From Megaustenia siamemsis (Eukaryota; Mollusca; Gastropoda; Stylommatophora; Ariophantidae): a stretch of 64,000 nt of DNA. The notes under the pieces are model-generated. The model worked only from the letters and a program-made list of their open reading frames with translations, ran no database searches and was not told where the DNA came from. A program made the position numbers and the translations under genes. Position 1 is the stretch's first letter. Each line of letters starts with the position of its first letter. The DNA is taken from positions 33,144,534-33,208,533 of the forward strand of contig JAVIAB010000092.1 in NCBI GenBank assembly GCA_032433765.1. The letters are read 5' to 3'. Below, piece by piece: positions 39,350 to 50,634 of this stretch.

Positions 39350-40850
39350 TTATATATATTATAATTATTACATAATTCATGTTTACATAGATCATTTTCA
39401 ATTTTAATAATAATTAATACTCTAACTTTTCGTAAATAAAAAAAGACTGAAGAAACCACATCACATTCAAATCTTCACTTTAGTTAGATAAAAGTTTACT
39501 TTACTGAATCAGTAAACTTAATTAAAGTTTGTTTCAGTTCAGGAATGACCAAGAAAATTACAAAAGATGCTGTTACTGATCCAGAAATTACAGAATATAC
39601 TACTTGGCAACAAAAGCAAAATCACAATGAAAGACAATGTTGATAGCCCATTTAATGACAAGGGAGAATAATACCATTGACAAAAGCAAAAATATAAACA
39701 AACACTTAGTCCTAAGACTAAGAGTTTCGAGTCTCAGGGGCATATCAGGATTTCTGAACATCCTAGATTAGAATTAATTAGATGATATAACTTATAACTG
39801 AACCACTTACTCGCAGCAACTGAATTAGTGACTCACTTACTAAAATCTATTATCATAAGCCAGGGAATACATTTTAAAAATAAACAAATATGCGCGATTC
39901 ATAGTCACAAGACCAAACACACACATGAAACGTAACACACAACACTTGTTACTTTAACTTTAGTAACTTACTAACTAGAACTCTTCTGAGTCAGGCCAAC
40001 AGCTGCACCACAGCATAGACACTTTTAAACAGAACTAAACAAACATATGTTTGATATAATAACTGAAAAAATAAGTCTAAAAAAAGCAACTATTATTGAA
40101 CTGGATCGTAGCTCCAGCCATCATAACATAATAAAAGTAACTAGTAAAGTAACATAATCCAGGATTACAATCTTTCACAGTACGCACTTTAATTTATTGT
40201 TTTTGTTGACAATTAGTCCACAAGAAATGCAATTTAGCATTTTATAAAAGTAAACTCCATCCTACAGTTTTTTTTACACCACACACACAACAAAGACATT
40301 AAAAAAGTAAGTGCTGGCAGGTATGTTCGATTTGCTGCTTTGCATTAAAAATGTTTAACCTTTTGATTGAGGCTCAACTAGTCGCTCAGGCTTACATTTC
40401 CAAGATGAAGTATCAAATTCCAGTACGGGTTTGATGTGTCCTTCACAACGGTAATTAACAACTACAACATTCCGAAATTAAATGACTAAACCAACCAAGC
40501 AAATATCTACACGTCACATTCCTACCCTAAAACGGTAAAAATAATTCTACGCAACTGCCCCGAATTATTTCCCGTCAAACTTCTTGCTCCCAAATAACAA
40601 CATGACCTAATGGCCTACTTTGAATTTCTGTCTAAAGTTTCGAAAATTACAATTTTTTACAAATGAAACTGTGTATAAAAACTGGTGCATTTTCTTTTTC
40701 TTTTTAAAATAATGTTCACCTTTATTTGAATAATTTTCTGCTGCTATAAAAATGTAAAGATGATGTAATATGAACAGATTCGTAACTATTTAGAATACGT
40801 GTCATGTAGGTTTTGAAGTTACTTTGGGAAGGACTCTGCGGTTTTAATCG
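39350..40850. other. Intergenic, no repeat recognised; possible promoter region
   Basis: The DNA is AT-rich. CpG is slightly commoner at 40440-40640. This would suit a shared promoter or first exons of the two head-to-head genes, but there is no direct evidence. Confidence 0.3.
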
Positions 40851-40879
40851 GTAAATATTGTAGCTGTCGGTTAATTCTG

Positions 40880-40935
40880 TATTTATGATTTCTCTCTGCG
40901 ACAACCACCCCAGGTCTCAGCAGTGAGGCCCGGCC
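40880..40935 (+). repeat. SINE core-like block
   Basis: TATGATTTCTCTCTGCG, CAACCACCCC, GGTCTCAGCAG and TGAGG are shared in order with the complement of 60236-60285, with about four mismatches in 46 bp. The right flank is GC-rich (GGCCCGGCCGGCC). Confidence 0.5.
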
Positions 40936-41159
40936 GGCCTGAAACGTCAGTTACTCATCGACGGAAAAAAGCATGAGTACCTACGAAGTCGGAGTTATCT
41001 GCCTGTGCGGAGCGGGACCCCTGTGCACACGGCTTTTTACCAGGGGAAAATGGATCAACACTAAAAATTCAGTTCCTAATCTCTAGGGACTTCGTCAGAG
41101 TTGAAAGCTGGCGTGCGCAACAACAACAATTGTGTATTTCGTTTTCTGTGTCGAACAAT

Positions 41160-41226
41160 AGAGCAGAAGACTGCAAATTATATCTCCCCTCGACGCTGAA
41201 ATGCAGATGAGGATGGAAAGAAGAAG
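41160..41226 (+). mobile_element. LINE family D, 3' end only
   Basis: GCAAATTATATCTCCCCTCG and ACGCTGAAATGCAGATGAGG match the last 60 bp of the element at 16920-17981. Confidence 0.65.
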
Positions 41227-41410
41227 CTTTCTGTGTTCAAATAGCCATAGCTCAATAGTTTATATAGAGTTGTGGGGAGGAGCGTTGGTGGTTCCACATA
41301 CAAAATTAATTTTCTTTCTTTTAAAAAGAACTAATGTAATCAGCCGTGCCCATTACTTTCTGTCCGTCTTAAGTTTTCATATTCCTTCTTTTTTTTGGCA
41401 GTAACATAAA

Positions 41411-41520
<110 letters not shown>

Positions 41521-41521
41521 T

Positions 41522-42860
41522 AAAAACATCAAATTTCACTGCATTGCCTAAAAAGAATGGTGCAGTTGAATGCCGTGATTTTAGAACAATAAACCTAATG
41601 AGCCAGGTAACCAAAATTTTACTAAAAGTTATACAAGAAAGGATTCAGAATAAAACTAATACTGAATTAAATGAGCAGAAATTCGGATTCAGGAAAGACA
41701 GTGAGACAAAAGAAGCCATATTCAGCATGAGGACATTGATTGAAAAGTACATAGAAGTAAACAAACCAATATATGCCTGCTTCATAGACTACACCAAAGT
41801 ATTTGATAGAATACACCATAATCAACTTATAGACTGCCTAAAAGATATAGATCTGGATGACACAGACATACGACTGATATGTAATTTGTACTGGGAGCAA
41901 ACAGCAATAATAAAATATAACAAGGAGAACTCTACACCCATTGATATAAAAAGAGGAGTAAGACAAGGATGCATCCTATCACCAAGCTTGTTCAATTTAT
42001 ACACTGAGCACATCTTTAAAAACACCACTGAGATGCCAGGCCTAAACATTAATGGAAAAATAATCAATAACCTAAGATATGTTGATGATACTGTACTACT
42101 ATCAGAAAATCTTAAAGACCTACAACAATTACTTAATGTAATAAACATGACAATAAAAAAATATGGACTAGATATGAATATCAAAAAGACTAAAACTATG
42201 ATCATAAACAAAGAAAATTCTCAAGACCTACAATTAAATATCAAAGTGCAAGGAATACATCTAGAGACAGTTCAGAACTGCAACTACCTGGGACATACTA
42301 TAACCAGTGATGGAAAATGTACAACTGAAATAAACAAAAGAATAGGAATGGCAAAAAGTAATTTCAATGCCATGAAGATACTAACATCAAAACAAATAAC
42401 ACCAGGGCTAAAACTAAGAATAGCAAAATGTTATATCTTCTCAATATTCCTGTATGGTGCAGAAACATGGACATTAGACCAGAAAACAGAACAGAAAATT
42501 GAGGCCTTTGAAATGTGGATATATAGAAGAAAGGTAGAATTGGATGGAAAGAAAAGAAAACAAATGAGGAAGTTTTAAAACAACTAAAAATGAAAAGAGA
42601 ACTACTAAACACAATTAGAGCAAGACATGAAATTTTTGGGCCATGTTAAAAGACACAACAGCCTAATAAAAGTAATATTGGAAGGGAAAATACAAGGTAA
42701 AAGAGGCAGAGGCAGACCAAGACTAACATGGACGAGTAACATCAAAAGATGGACAAGTCAGCCTATGACAATCTGCACCTTCAGAGCAAGAAACAGAGTG
42801 GAATGGTGCTCTATGGTAGCCAACCTTCGATGCGGAGACGGCACTCAATGATGATGATGA
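41522..42860 (+). mobile_element. LINE family A2, best preserved reverse transcriptase
   Basis: The frame 41544-42578 holds an almost complete RT: fingers FRTINLMSQVTKILLKVIQ, motif A FIDYTKVFDR, motif B GVRQGCILSPSLFN, motif C LRYVDDTVLL, motif D YGLDMNIKKTK and motif E YLGHTI. A frameshift near 42540 and another near 42630 separate the basic tail (KRGRGRPRLTWTSNIKR), and the ORF ends just before TGATGATGATGA. The endonuclease half is absent (5' truncation). The APE-type endonuclease of the fragment at 29650 and the simple-repeat tail suggest an RTE-like LINE. Confidence 0.85.
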
Positions 42861-42929
42861 ATATAAACTGTAATATAAGCATATAATATATGTAATATAA
42901 GTGATTAATATAAGTATATAACAAAATAA

Positions 42930-43050
42930 TGTTATTAGGCTAACACCAATAATAAGGGAACACCAGGACAAGAACCACAGGTTATAATAAGGGAACACCA
43001 GGACAAAAACCACAGGGTTGTGGGTGGGCTCCTATAAGAGAACAGTAAGA
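42930..43050 (+). repeat. Two isolated units of the 47-bp minisatellite
   Basis: GGGAACACCAGGACAAGAAC and GGGAACACCAGGACAAAAAC followed by GGGCTCCTATAAGAGAACA match the array at 46548-47983. The first unit is shortened to about 34 bp. Confidence 0.7.
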
Positions 43051-43204
43051 GTTTTGGCCAAAACAAAAAAAAAAATTCCTTCTCAGTGTTTTTCACGTAT
43101 TTCCTTTATGTATTTCAAAACAATGCTTTATTGTATTCAGTGTATAAGTTAATTTGTATTTTTGCACTTTATACAAAGGAAAAATGAAAAAAAAATGGTT
43201 ATGG

Positions 43205-43440
43205 TTAAAACTTTACGCAATTAATGGACGACACAAATTTGAACGACGTTTCGGCTCAATAGGCCTTCAGCATGAAGAAAAAAAACACACACACACATAT
43301 GTTAGTAAAAGTAAATAAAATTACATCATTTTAAAATTACATATATGTGTGTATGCTGCTCCTGCTGAAAGCCTATTGAGTCGAAATGTCGTTCAAATTT
43401 GTGTCGTCCATTAATCACGTAAAGTTTTAAACATAGCATT
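43205..43440. ncRNA. Inverted pair of hammerhead-like motifs
   Basis: Minus strand (43275-43205): ATGCTGAAGGCC, hairpin, GAGCCGAAACG, then GTCGTCCATTAAT. Plus strand (43358-43440): CTGCTGAAAGCC, hairpin, GAGTCGAAATG, then GTCGTCCATTAATCACG. Order and the GAAAC(G)...CGTC pairing match a type I hammerhead. On the minus arm ATG before CTGA can pair with CAT after the cleavage site. The core reads CTGA-AGG instead of CTGATGA, so both are probably inactive. The arms face each other 80 bp apart. Penelope-like retroelements are the known carriers. Confidence 0.45.
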
Positions 43441-43826
43441 TTTCTATTTTTTTCCCTATTTCTCCTTTACAATAAGCTTTACTGCAGCTTCGCATTTGTA
43501 TGCATTGCTTTGCCTTAACCACTTTATACAAAGGACGTGCAAATGTACAACTTCCTGAAAACCACAACATGAATACGCCCGACGTCCACTTAATGTGGGC
43601 GAGCGACGAAAGGATGTAATTGTAGAGCGAGCGCAGAAAGAAACTGAATCATGGATAGCTAATAAGAGTAACGAATACGTTAAAAAAAAGAAGCCACAGC
43701 AAATAGAGAAAACTTATTATCAACATAATGTGCAAACAATAAGTGAAAACTGTGGAGGTGTGCAGATGAGGGAAGAAGAAATCAGAGAAATAATTACTAC
43801 CAGACAGTTTACGATAACGGTTTGGT

Positions 43827-43905
43827 AAGTAAAGTAAAGGTTTGCTCCACGCCTTTAGGCGTATGGGGAATATGTTGTCAGTGACCATATTTTTCTTGGT
43901 AGAGG
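43827..43905 (-). repeat. SINE2 3' fragment
   Basis: GGTTTGCTCCACGCCTTTAG and TCAGTGACCATATTTTTC match the complementary tail of SINE2. Confidence 0.5.
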
Positions 43906-44102
43906 GTTTGGTAGGTCCATAATTTAAACTGTTAAAGAACTATAGAGATAGAAGGTTGTGGAATATCATTATCACGTGGATCTGTAAGCATTTATTTGAT
44001 GTTGTTGTTGATGATGATGATGATGATGATGATCACGCACAAACACTTTTTTTCAGTTTCAGCCAGAACTATGCGGAGTGTGTATTCTAAGTCTGTGCAC
44101 AT

Positions 44103-44500
44103 GATGTTGGTCAGTTTATATTGTGCACATGTTGCTAGTCATTTTATATTGTGCACATGGTTCTAGTCAACTGATATTGTGCACATGGTTCTAGTCAACT
44201 GATATTGTGCACATGGTTCTAGTCAACTGATATTGTGCACATGGTCCTAGTCAACTGATATTGTGCACATGGTTCTAGTCAACTGATATTGTGCACATGG
44301 CTCTAGTCAACTGATATTGTGCACATGGTTCTAGTCAACTGATATTGTGCACATTATTGAGTTATTTGCGGGTCATCATCATTGCACTCCGAACATGTCC
44401 ATAGGTGCTCAGATCCCCTCCTCAGCAATTCCCTCAGTGTCCAGCGACTGATGATTCCATTTCTATGTTGGTGCACATGATTCTAGTCAACTGATATTCC
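44103..44500 (+). repeat. 28-bp tandem repeat, interrupted once
   Basis: The unit TTCTAGTCAACTGATATTGT plus GCACATGG repeats about nine times up to 44353. After a 115-bp insertion one more unit follows (44473-44500). Confidence 0.85.
44354..44470 (-). mobile_element. Family F retroposon fragment inside the 28-bp array
   Basis: In complement: GGACACTGAGGGAATTGCTG, GGATCTGAGCACCTATGGAC and GGAGTGCAATGATGATGACC. It shares these with 53638-53844 and 10995-11042. Confidence 0.65.
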
Positions 44501-44531
44501 TTATTAAAACGTCGGCACTTTTCAAAATAGG

Positions 44532-44795
44532 GAGCGGCGATAGCTCAGTGGTCAGTGAACTGGACTACAAAGGACAAGAGGCAGGGTTCGATCTCAACCG
44601 ACAGCTTCCGGGTTCACCCAGCCTTAAATGGGTACCGGATTTTTTTCTGGGAAAGTAAAGCGGCACGGGCGTAATACCGACCACATTACCCCAAAAAATC
44701 ATGTGCCGAAGGTCTGCACAATTTATGGTCACTAACACCATATTCCCTATACGTCACTTGGCGTGACGGGGTACTTTACTTTTACTTTACTTACT
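44532..44795 (+). repeat. SINE1, full-length copy
   Basis: Box A TAGCTCAGTGGTCAGTG, box B GGGTTCGATCT, body and 3' end as in the 29213 copy. Confidence 0.85.
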
Positions 44796-45332
44796 TTTCA
44801 AAATGACTTAAATACGTTTCTATGCTACCTTGAATCTAAGGCAATCTCTGCATTGCTTTTTTAAAGCTTTAAATTAAGCCCGCAATCAATCTTGGATTTA
44901 GCGAAAATATACTGTTGAAGAAACCAAGGGAATACAATTATATACATTTTTTAAAAATTATAGTAATAGAGAAGAAACAAAAGAAGAAATACAATGTGCA
45001 CTAAATAATGCACTTGGTGCATCAATCTTGCCGACCATCCACTCTCTCAAACTGACCCCGGAACCAAAAAATGTAATGTTAAAGTCACGTTTTGGGTTGT
45101 AAGACTTAATTTAAAACACAATTTGCTGAAAACCAAAACAAAAAGCGAGCCACGCCCACTTAGCGCCATTAGGCTTGACTGATGAAGGGAAGTGATTGAC
45201 GAAATCAGAGAAAGAGAAACTTGACTTTGAATGTGCTTCAAAGGAACAGTCATATATGCAGTTTCCGTAGAACGTTCTTGATACAGCCAATGAAATCTTT
45301 GAATCTCGGAGATTAAGAGAATATGTTTGAAC

Positions 45333-46139
45333 CAGTGGCGTATTCTCTATGATACAGCAACTACCGCCGGCAGCCTGAACATATTAACGAAATACAAAAG
45401 GAAATGATAATTTATTATATTTAAAAAAAAATAATTATATTACACATTTTCGAATATTCTATTACACATTTCGTAGGCCAATATGATTTATTTGCTTTGA
45501 TTTGCATTTATTAAAGCAAGGTTTTCCTCTGGCCACTATACCGTTTGTGAATGAAACGAAACTATTCTACATTGAAATCTCTAGGTGCCAGCGGTACATT
45601 TTTTCCTCTATCCGAATCTTGCATTAACGACCTTGACATTCAAAAATTCCCGTCAAAATAATGTACCGGTTGTTGCTGCTAGATGTATGCGGTTTCATGG
45701 GTTATTTTTAGCTATAGCCAATCAGAATCATCACAAAGTGAAAGTGAAACTGTCTGATTACCGGAACTCCCTTAGCTATTTATAACTACGTTATGAGCAT
45801 CAGAATCTGTAGAAAGAACTTTTTATACTCTCAAGAGAATAAAATCTTATTGTCGCTCAACTCAGACACATGAACGCTTATCTTTTTTGGCAATAATGTC
45901 CATTGAGAAATCATTCCCTCAGAAACTTAGAAACCAACCCAACAGTACTTTCAATGACAAAGTCACCAACACATTTTCGTCCCAAACAAGACTGATAGAG
46001 TTTACATCATAAATAAGTAATTTAAAATGTAGTGAAGTCATTAGAAAATATTACTTTATGTTAGCCTACTGAATATAATGTATGTTTTTATTTATTATGT
46101 CAGTGGTAGCCCAGACCCCAAAACCAGTATACGCCACTG
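45333..46139 (+). mobile_element. hAT-type transposon remnant, 807 bp, perfect ends
   Basis: The ends are CAGTGGCGTAT and its complement, flanked by the identical 8-bp GTTTGAAC (45325-45332 and 46140-46147). Eight-bp duplications and CAGTGGCGTA ends are hallmarks of hAT elements. Internally 45797-46009 encodes the C-terminal dimerisation region (see next entry). The rest of the transposase is missing, so this is an internally deleted copy. Confidence 0.88.
45797..46009 (+). pseudogene. hAT transposase C-terminal (hATC) remnant
   Basis: The open frame reads ASESVERTFYTLKRIKSYCR, then THERLSFLAIMSIEKSF and ends LIEFTS plus stop. The S-VERTF-LKRIKSY-RS and RLS-LA-MSIE pattern is the hAT dimerisation domain. 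It uses the stop codon of the original gene. Confidence 0.75.
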
Positions 46140-46346
46140 GTTTGAACATTGATACTACTTAATGATAATACTTGTAAAACTATAGTTGGTCGGGGATCGT
46201 TCAGCTAAAAATGGATTGTAGGGAACATGCAAATAATTGCTGCGCTGCGGTAAAGCTGGTAGCAGGAGCAATTATTTGAGTGTATCGTTAATCATATAAA
46301 GTATGGTGACAGCTACAAAATATAGTATAACATATTTATTATACTA

Positions 46347-46459
46347 CAGGTTGCTTATAAAGTCGCTGTGCAGTGACTTGAAAAATATTTTTGAAATTAC
46401 GTAACTGATTGATGAAATTTACGTCATTTTCACTGCACAGCAATTTTATAAACACCCTG
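46347..46459. mobile_element. 113-bp MITE related to the mariner at 24873
   Basis: The left end CAGGTTGCTTATAAAGTCGC and the complement of the right end CAGGGTGTTTATAAAATTGC, both continuing with TGTGCAGTGA, match the mariner ends. TA flanks both sides. There is no coding capacity. The CCPG1-intron mariner family could have mobilised it. Confidence 0.85.
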
Positions 46460-46547
46460 TATTTAAATTTTAAAATATTTAAGCGCTTTCTTTTGAACCC
46501 CCCCCCACCCCCACACACACAAAATACTAGTAAAACATGTGAAACTG

Positions 46548-47983
46548 AAAACCACAGTGTGGTGAGTGGGCGTCTATAAGGGAACACCAGGACAAAAACC
46601 ACATGGTGGTGAGTGGGCTCCTATAAGAGAACACCAGGACAAAAACAACAGGGTGGTGAGTGGGCTCCTATAAGAGAACATCAGGACAAAAACAACAGGG
46701 TGGTGAGTGGGCTCCTATAAGAGAACATCAGGACAAAAACAACAGAGTGGTGAGTGGGCTCCTATAAGAGAACATCAGGACAAAAACAACAGGGTGGTGA
46801 GTGGGCTCCTATAAGAGAACATCAGGACAAAAACAACAGAGTGGTGAGTGGGCTCCTATAAGAGAACATCAGGACAAAAACAACAGAGTGGTGAGTGGGC
46901 TCCTATAAGAGAACATCAGGACAAAAACAATAGGGTGGTGAGTGGGCTCCTATAAGAGAACACCAGGACAAAAACAACATGGTGGTGAGTGGGCTCCTAT
47001 AAGAGAACACCGGGACAAAAACAACATGGTGGTGAATGGGCTCCTATAAGAGAACATCAGGACAAAAACCAAATGGTGGTGAGTGAGCTCCTATAAGAGA
47101 ACACCAAGACAAAAATCACACGGTGGTGAGTGGGCTCCTATAAGAGAACACCGGGACAAAAACCACATGGTGGTGGATGGGCTCCTATAAGAGAACACCA
47201 TGACAAAAACCACATGGTGGTGAGTGGGCTCCTGTAAGAGAACACCAGGACAAAACCACATGGTGGTGAGTGGGCTCCTATAAGAGAACACCAGGACAAA
47301 AACCACATGGTGGTGGATGGGCTCCTATAAGAGAACACCAGGACAGAAACTACATGGTGGTGAGTGGGCTCCTATAAGAGAACACCAGGGCAAAAACCAC
47401 AGGGTGGTGAGTGGGCTCCTATAAGAGAACACCAGGACAAAAACAACAGGGTGGTGAGTGGATTCCTATAAGAGAACACCAGGACAAAAACAACAGGGTG
47501 GTGATTGGGCTCCTATAAGAGATCACCAGGATAAAAACCACACGGTGGTGAGTGGGCTCCTTTAAGAGAACACCAGGACAAAAACCACATGGTGGTGAGT
47601 GGGCTCCTATAAGAGAGCACCATGACAAAAGCCACATGGTGGTGAGTGGACTCCTATAAGAGAGCACCATGACAAAAGCCACATGGTGGTGAGTGGACTC
47701 CTATAAGAGAGCACATGACAAAAACCACATGGTAGTGAGTGGGCTCCTATAAGAGACACCTGGACAAAAACAATAGGGTGGTGAGTGGGCTCCTTTAAGA
47801 GAACACCAGGACAAAAACCACATGTTGTGGACTCACCACTCCTATAAGAGAGCACTATGACAAAAGCCACATGTTGGTGAGTGGACTCCTATAAGAGAGC
47901 ACCATGACAAAAGCCACATGGTGGTGAGTGGACTCCTATAAGAGAGCACCATGACAAAAGCCACATGGTGGTGAGTGGACTCA
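46548..47983. repeat. 47-bp minisatellite, about 30 units
   Basis: The unit contains GAGAACACCAGGACAAAAAC, CACATGGTGGTGAGTGGGCT and CCTATAA. Consecutive CTATAAGAGA words are 47 bp apart. Variants with GAGAGCACCATGACAAAAGC dominate the right end. Forty-seven is not a multiple of three, so the long repetitive reading frames are artefacts. Confidence 0.93.
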
Positions 47984-48236
47984 ACAGCGTTGGCCGACAT
48001 CCACCATACATGGAAGAAAATGCGTACGTGAAACCAAGATCCAGCCTGCCGAAGACGGAGTATGCCAGCCACAGTGCTGGTTGAAGAGAAAATTCAGGGC
48101 ACACACGCGCGTAGAGGTGCTGACCACGCGAAAAGCTCATCTTGCATCATGTTGTTGCTCATACCCTTCCATCTTTAAACAAAACAAAAAGTCAAGTTCG
48201 CATGTTGAAAAGATTTCAAGACAAAAGAGTAACTCT

Positions 48237-48270
<34 letters not shown>

Positions 48271-48299
48271 ATTAATTTATTACCGTAGTACATATTTAA

Positions 48300-48557
48300 A
48301 GTAAAAAGTAAAGTACCCCCGTCACGCCAAGTGGCGTATAGGGAATATGGTGTTAGTGACCCTATATTTTACAGACCTTCAGCACATGATTTTTGGGGTA
48401 ATGTGGCCGGTAATACGCCCGTGCTGCTTTACTTTTCCAGAAAAAATCCGGTACCCATTTAAGGCTGGGTGAACCCGGAAGCCGTCGGTTGGGATCGAAC
48501 CCTACCCCTTGTCCTTTGTAGCCCAGTTCACTAACCACTGAGCTATCGAGGCTCCCA
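48300..48557 (-). repeat. SINE1, full-length copy
   Basis: Complete in reverse orientation, from GTACCCCCGTCACGCCAAGT to the complementary head AACCACTGAGCTATCGAGGC. Confidence 0.85.
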
Positions 48558-48569
48558 GTACATATTTAA

Positions 48570-48890
48570 ACACATATTATTGTCTCCGTAAACCCCAAAG
48601 GTTATTTAATTTATCTATCCCCACTATAAGAACCCGGTTCTATAGATATGTATCCGTTTCACATAACATATTTATGAGGTTAAATCCCCGGCAGCTTTAT
48701 ATTTTTTTGCATGTGATATCCCTTTTTCAAGATAATGTTCATTTGTAAAAAAAAGAGCCCAAAAACAACAGCAACACAGAACTTGAAATTGTAGTAAACT
48801 AAGTATATCTGGGATCTGCTGTCGCTGACATTGGAGACTGTCAGAAAGAGATAAAACCACTAAGAACATGTGGCACAATAGGCAGTAATA
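48570..48890. other. Intergenic, nothing recognised
   Basis: No clear exon or element. Confidence 0.4.
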
Positions 48891-48899
48891 TTAAAATGA

Positions 48900-49730
48900 C
48901 CGATTTATGTTCCCTAACACGTTCACGTAAGCTCGGACGTGAGCAGACCTATGTCGCACTACAATGTCAAGTAAGCGTTTCATTAAACGGATAGGTGGAT
49001 CTCTGGTACATCGGCAGTTTTGAATTGCATTCAGCATTGGATGCAACCAAAGTCAGGCGCCTCAGGTGTAAAAAAAAATCATGAATGGTCAGGGTGGTAG
49101 AGTCTGTACTCTGAGTGACATTAAGGCTGGCAAGGATCGGATTGAAGTAACAGAGGACAAAAAGAAGCCAACCAAAGTAATCATTCAGCTTGGCATGGAG
49201 TGTTGCAATTGGGCCTATGGAGCTACCGAGGTCGTAATGAGGGTTTTCCATAAAAAAAAGTGTCGTTACCTCATTATTTCTATCATCTAATCTAATCATC
49301 CAATACACGGATGGTTCTGTATCCCGCGGACAGCGAATTCGGTAGGGGTTTGTGCCATACCAACGTGGCATGACTAGGGAATCTTGCAAGTGTGAAATTA
49401 CGGTGACCATCATGAGAATGGAGATAGAAGCAGCAGCGTGTCACAGAACGTGGATCATGCAATCTTGGTGCCGGACTCACAAAGTATGCCATAGAAGATT
49501 GATAGAGGGTGTCTACGGCAGGAGTGGACGCAGCTCTTGGATGGCTCAACAGTGCGCTCGTTTAATCTGGGTGTACTGTCCATTGCATGCTGGTGTACGC
49601 GGCAATAAAATAGACAACAAACTCGCTGGCAGCTCTGGCACTGAGTGTAGCTTTACTCTGAACAAGGAGGACATTGCTAAGTTATGGTCTTCATTCCTTA
49701 AAAGAAGTGAAGGGGAATAGGTGGGACGAT
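48900..49730 (+). mobile_element. LINE fragment with RNase H domain
   Basis: Plus frames read QYTDGSVSRGQRIR (first catalytic Asp of RNase H), EIEAAACHRTWIMQ and WVYCPLHAGVRGNKIDNKLAG, the last catalytic region. LINE clades with RNase H such as I, R1 or Ingi/Vingi share this. Frameshifts and a stop break it. Confidence 0.65.
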
Positions 49731-49964
49731 GGTGTATATATATATTTAGAGACTGAGGGGTCTAAAAAAAAAAAAAGAGTTTTAGTAGATCCGGAGTGGT
49801 TAGTGGCAAAAGCAGATGTATCAACAATCAATACCTTACAGGAACAATCAGTTTGTGTACGCTTCGAGAAATTCTGGAACATTTAGTGGAGCAGGTAGGC
49901 CTATTAGGATGCCTCGACTGCATTTAAATTGATTCCATAAATAGAATTGAATTGAATTACTGAG

Positions 49965-50455
49965 GACATGTGTTTTCTCCATAGCAACATATGGCTGTGA
50001 ATCATGGACAGTCTCGCAAACAGCAACGAAGAAAATCGTCTCATTCGAAACAAGATGCTACAGAAAAAGATAACACAGATAATGAAAATGAGTAATTGAG
50101 ACAAATTAAAAGTCTTAAACACTAAAAATAACTGGTTTATAAACGCCATTCTACAAAGGAAATAAAAAAAAATACAATCATCCTAATGTGCCATAGCAAT
50201 TGGCGTAGACGATCATGTTCTTCCACAACCTTCAATCTCCAGTGCATCGTATTAATTCTGTTGTTGAATGTTTTCCATGCCATAACACTAATCTATTTGG
50301 TATCTTCTCCCTTTGTCGTCCGCGATCTCTCTTTCACTGTATTTTGCCAGTTGGAACCAATGTCCACATCAAAAGACACAGGGGGCTGGAAAGAACAATA
50401 GTGGATGGTATGGTTCCAGAAAGACGAAACAGGGGCAGACCAGGAAAAATGTGGT
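49965..50455 (+). mobile_element. LINE fragment split by a family A3 insertion
   Basis: 49965-50178 reads SIATYGCESWTVSQTATKK and SFETRCYRKR. 50361-50455 continues with GLERTIVDGMVPERRNRGRP. Between them lies an antisense A3 3' end (about 50179-50360). Confidence 0.6.
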
Positions 50456-50634
50456 TTCAAACACTCTTCCCCCCCCCCCCCTTTTTCCCCTGAAAAAAAT
50501 CGTTTGCCATTCCTTGACTTCAGCAATAGTTTCCAGGACAGTTTTACCGGCGTCATCGGTCACATATTTTTTTAAAGGTGACTGTGACTCTACTTATTAT
50601 TTTCTTCGTATTGATAATAGTTAGCGTTAATGGC

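Noticed and set aside
40915..41050. CpG-rich promoter of the head-to-head genes
   Set aside because: The block begins in a SINE core that also occurs at 60236, so the CpG content is better explained by the repeat.
43559..43828. Open frame of about 90 residues with ERRKDVIVERAQKETESW
   Set aside because: No homologue recognised, no splice context and next to repeat fragments. Possibly part of an unidentified element; not called as a gene.
46548..47983. CRISPR-like array
   Set aside because: The units are directly adjacent with no unique spacers, and the window is eukaryotic.
47091..48140. Minus-strand reading frames with repeated SYRSPLTTMWFLSWC-like words
   Set aside because: They are translations of the 47-bp minisatellite. 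The period is not a multiple of three and the frame keeps changing.
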